Below are positions 62,431 to 64,000 of a stretch of DNA of 64,000 nt, piece after piece. This DNA comes from CAUJGP01 sp964612425 (GTDB taxonomy: Bacteria; Bdellovibrionota; Bdellovibrionia; Bdellovibrionales; Bdellovibrionaceae), in assembly GCA_964612425.1 (NCBI GenBank), contig CAZTDX010000009.1, positions 4,335-68,334 on the forward strand, read 5' to 3'. The position numbers and the translations under genes were made by a program. The notes under the pieces were generated by a model. It saw only the letters and a program-made list of their open reading frames with translations, made no database searches and had not been told where the DNA came from. Positions within the stretch are counted from its first letter, which is position 1; each line of letters starts with the position of its first letter.

Positions 62431-63804
62431 TTAACTTACTTTATAAAGATGATGTGATGATCCATGATTATCCATGGAACTTTGACTAAGAAGATTGATA
62501 CTCTTAGTAATTTCTGAGATCCCTTGGCTCTGCTCTTTACTTGCGGCCACAATATGATCAGTTGCCGTCAAAATTTCAGTAATCCTATTAAGAACCCCTG
62601 AAGTTCTTTCACGAGTTTGCGCCACTAAATCTCCACCTCGCTCCACACGAGACTTATTTTCTGCGGCTACTTGATCGGCTTCACGAATACTATTTTTAAC
62701 AATGGAAGCAATTTCAGTTGCTGCTTTTCCGCTCATTTGCGCTAAATTACCAACTTCTTGTGCCACAACCGCAAATCCACGACCATGCTCTCCGGCTCTT
62801 TCCGCTTCCACTGATGCATTAAACGAAAGAAGTTGAGTTTTAAATACGATTTCGTCAATGACTTCAGTTTTTTCTGCCACTTGCTCGATGATTTTAACTA
62901 ATTTTTCTATTCGCACATTGGATTCTAAAATGTTTTGCATTGCAGAAGTTAATTCTTCCATCACATGACGAGTAGATTCACTCACTCCATGTACTTCTCC
63001 GGCCACGGAATTAACATTTTCAGCACTTCTCACATTGGCCTCGACCATTCCTGTGATTTCAGATAATGCTGCTGATATATTTTCTAAATGTTCTCTGAAA
63101 TTGTTCGAAAGATTTCCACCTGACTCCGTATTATGCTCTTTTTTGTGATCATCATGATTGCGAGAGGAATCATTATTCTGAGCTTCTGCTCTTACAAAGG
63201 AAGCAAACTCAATTTGAGCTCTTGACTTCACACAAGCGTAACCCAAAAGTATCGATTCAAAAACCATCCAACCAACATGCTCTAACCAACGAAAACCAGA
63301 GGATTCACCCACACCAAAAAGTGATTCTGGATACCACATTCCTTGAAAAAAGTGATCCAGAATCGCAAACACACTTCCAAGTATGAGTAGACGAAGATCA
63401 AAGTAAAGTGCATACAACACAAAAGATGCAAACACATGAAAATGCGATTCAATTCTTCCGCCCGTTAGATAAATAATAAGTATTGAGTAGCAAGACTGCG
63501 AAATGACGTTAAAGTAACGATTTACAACCCAGCCTGGCTTGAGAAAATTAAAGAGAAAAGGAACAAATGTTAAAAAACCACCCACTAAAACAGACGTCCA
63601 AACAAAGGATTCTCCTCCAGAGCCAAGAGCCGTCTTAGGAGTCACAAGGTAAGATAATAAAATCACAAAGGCCCACTGTGCGACTAGCAAATAACTAAAA
63701 AATTTATCCACACCTCTTGCTAGGTACTCCATATCTGAATTAAAAAACTCTGAGGCCATACTATTGACATCGTGGCTCTCATGAAAATCCGCGTTCGCAT
63801 TCAT
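62431..63804 (-). CDS. Methyl-accepting chemotaxis protein with multi-pass N-terminus
   Basis: About 457 residues. The N-terminal half has five or six membrane helices and a conserved TGGRIESHFHVFASF motif, found in this class of multi-pass sensor modules. The C-terminal half is an MCP signalling domain (EIVFKTQLLSFNASVEAERAGEHGRGFAVVAQEV), with the coiled-coil tip. No HAMP domain is visible. The conserved histidines in the membrane module suggest a metal, heme or redox cue, but this is inference. The frame is open 31 codons further, but GAGGAG seven bases before the ATG at 63804 decides the start. Confidence 0.9.
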   Translation of the reverse strand: MNANADFHESHDVNSMASEFFNSDMEYLARGVDKFFSYLLVAQWAFVILLSYLVTPKTALGSGGESFVWTSVLVGGFLTFVPFLFNFLKPGWVVNRYFNVISQSCYSILIIYLTGGRIESHFHVFASFVLYALYFDLRLLILGSVFAILDHFFQGMWYPESLFGVGESSGFRWLEHVGWMVFESILLGYACVKSRAQIEFASFVRAEAQNNDSSRNHDDHKKEHNTESGGNLSNNFREHLENISAALSEITGMVEANVRSAENVNSVAGEVHGVSESTRHVMEELTSAMQNILESNVRIEKLVKIIEQVAEKTEVIDEIVFKTQLLSFNASVEAERAGEHGRGFAVVAQEVGNLAQMSGKAATEIASIVKNSIREADQVAAENKSRVERGGDLVAQTRERTSGVLNRITEILTATDHIVAASKEQSQGISEITKSINLLSQSSMDNHGSSHHLYKVS

Positions 63805-63992
63805 CTTTAAACTCCTCATTTTTACGGTTACTTTATCTGCGGTTTTTATCGGAACTATTATGAGGTTCTTGAGACCAGACATTTTAAGAAATTTCATTTT
63901 TAGCTCTGAAATACTGACATTAAATTGACTTCACTAGACTGAAGCTTATGATAGACGAGATAGCACTAAATACGCCTCACAAGGAGTCGAAA

Positions 63993-64000
63993 ATGTCCTC
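63993..64000 (+). CDS. Start of a gene truncated by the window edge
   Basis: An AAGGAG ribosome site (63981-63986) is followed six bases later by ATG at 63993. Only about two codons are visible, so no function can be given. The gene is divergent from the chemotaxis receptor gene. Confidence 0.45.

Overview
The window is an AT-rich chromosomal segment of a Gram-negative bacterium. The Gram-negative outer membrane is shown by a Kdo transferase (WaaA), a family-9 heptosyltransferase, several beta-barrel-like outer-membrane proteins and many Sec signal peptides. A methyl-accepting chemotaxis protein, a sigma54-type activator, two histidine kinases, several secreted peptidases and many secreted proteins of unknown family fit a free-living, surface-active lineage. 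My best guess is Bdellovibrionota or a neighbouring former deltaproteobacterial group; this is inference from gene content, not from a marker tree. Coding density is high. I saw no rRNA, tRNA, CRISPR array, insertion sequence or complete prophage.

Layout. 1-3.0 kb: purE-purK behind an MFS transporter. 3.1-7.3 kb: a periplasmic solute-binding protein, an acidic unknown protein, then miaB, a bifunctional-nuclease-family protein and a gamma-carbonic-anhydrase-like protein. 7.4-14.1 kb: an outer-membrane protein, a 165-bp hairpin element, two unknown membrane or secreted proteins, GTP-type PEP carboxykinase and an O-methyltransferase. 14.4-16.3 kb: a secreted HExxH metalloprotease gene whose signal-peptide start is out of frame across a three-copy heptanucleotide repeat (possible phase variation), plus a small secreted partner. 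16.3-24.2 kb: a minus-strand block with histidine kinase, SDR, tmk, holB, tatD, gap, pgk and tpiA. 24.3-31.2 kb: a lipoprotein with a candidate sigma54 promoter, nrdB and nrdA, a 5'-truncated beta-propeller gene and an M14 carboxypeptidase. 31.4-36.9 kb: response regulators, a sugar-nucleotide reductase, an orphan secretin-N-domain protein, an RNase H with a C-terminal hybrid-binding domain, MscS, and an HTH/coiled-coil/membrane protein. 37.2-45.4 kb: a minimal tyrosine recombinase behind a palindrome-rich AT tract, a sigma54 activator with its kinase, asd, and a MoxR-DUF58-transglutaminase cassette. 45.5-56.6 kb: superoxide dismutase, DedA, an RluA-type synthase, an M28 aminopeptidase, ddl, large unknown secreted proteins and ovoA. 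56.7-64 kb: a THUMP RNA methyltransferase, LPS glycosyltransferases, an outer-membrane cytochrome-like pair, a chemotaxis receptor and the first bases of one more gene.

Functional threads. Central metabolism is represented by gap-pgk-tpiA, pckG, purEK, nrdAB, asd and ddl. Redox defence is represented by Fe-superoxide dismutase and ovothiol synthesis (OvoA). Envelope biogenesis is represented by heptosyltransferase and WaaA. Sensing is represented by two-component proteins, one of which has an altered GAFTGA loop.

The most interesting non-coding signals are: two copies of a ~125-bp hairpin repeat whose terminal stems differ by compensatory changes (17101-17226 and 28527-28651); the heptanucleotide repeat at 14454-14477; two genes whose start codons lie inside perfect hairpins (ovoA and the CxxCH barrel gene); and the cluster of palindromes in front of the recombinase.
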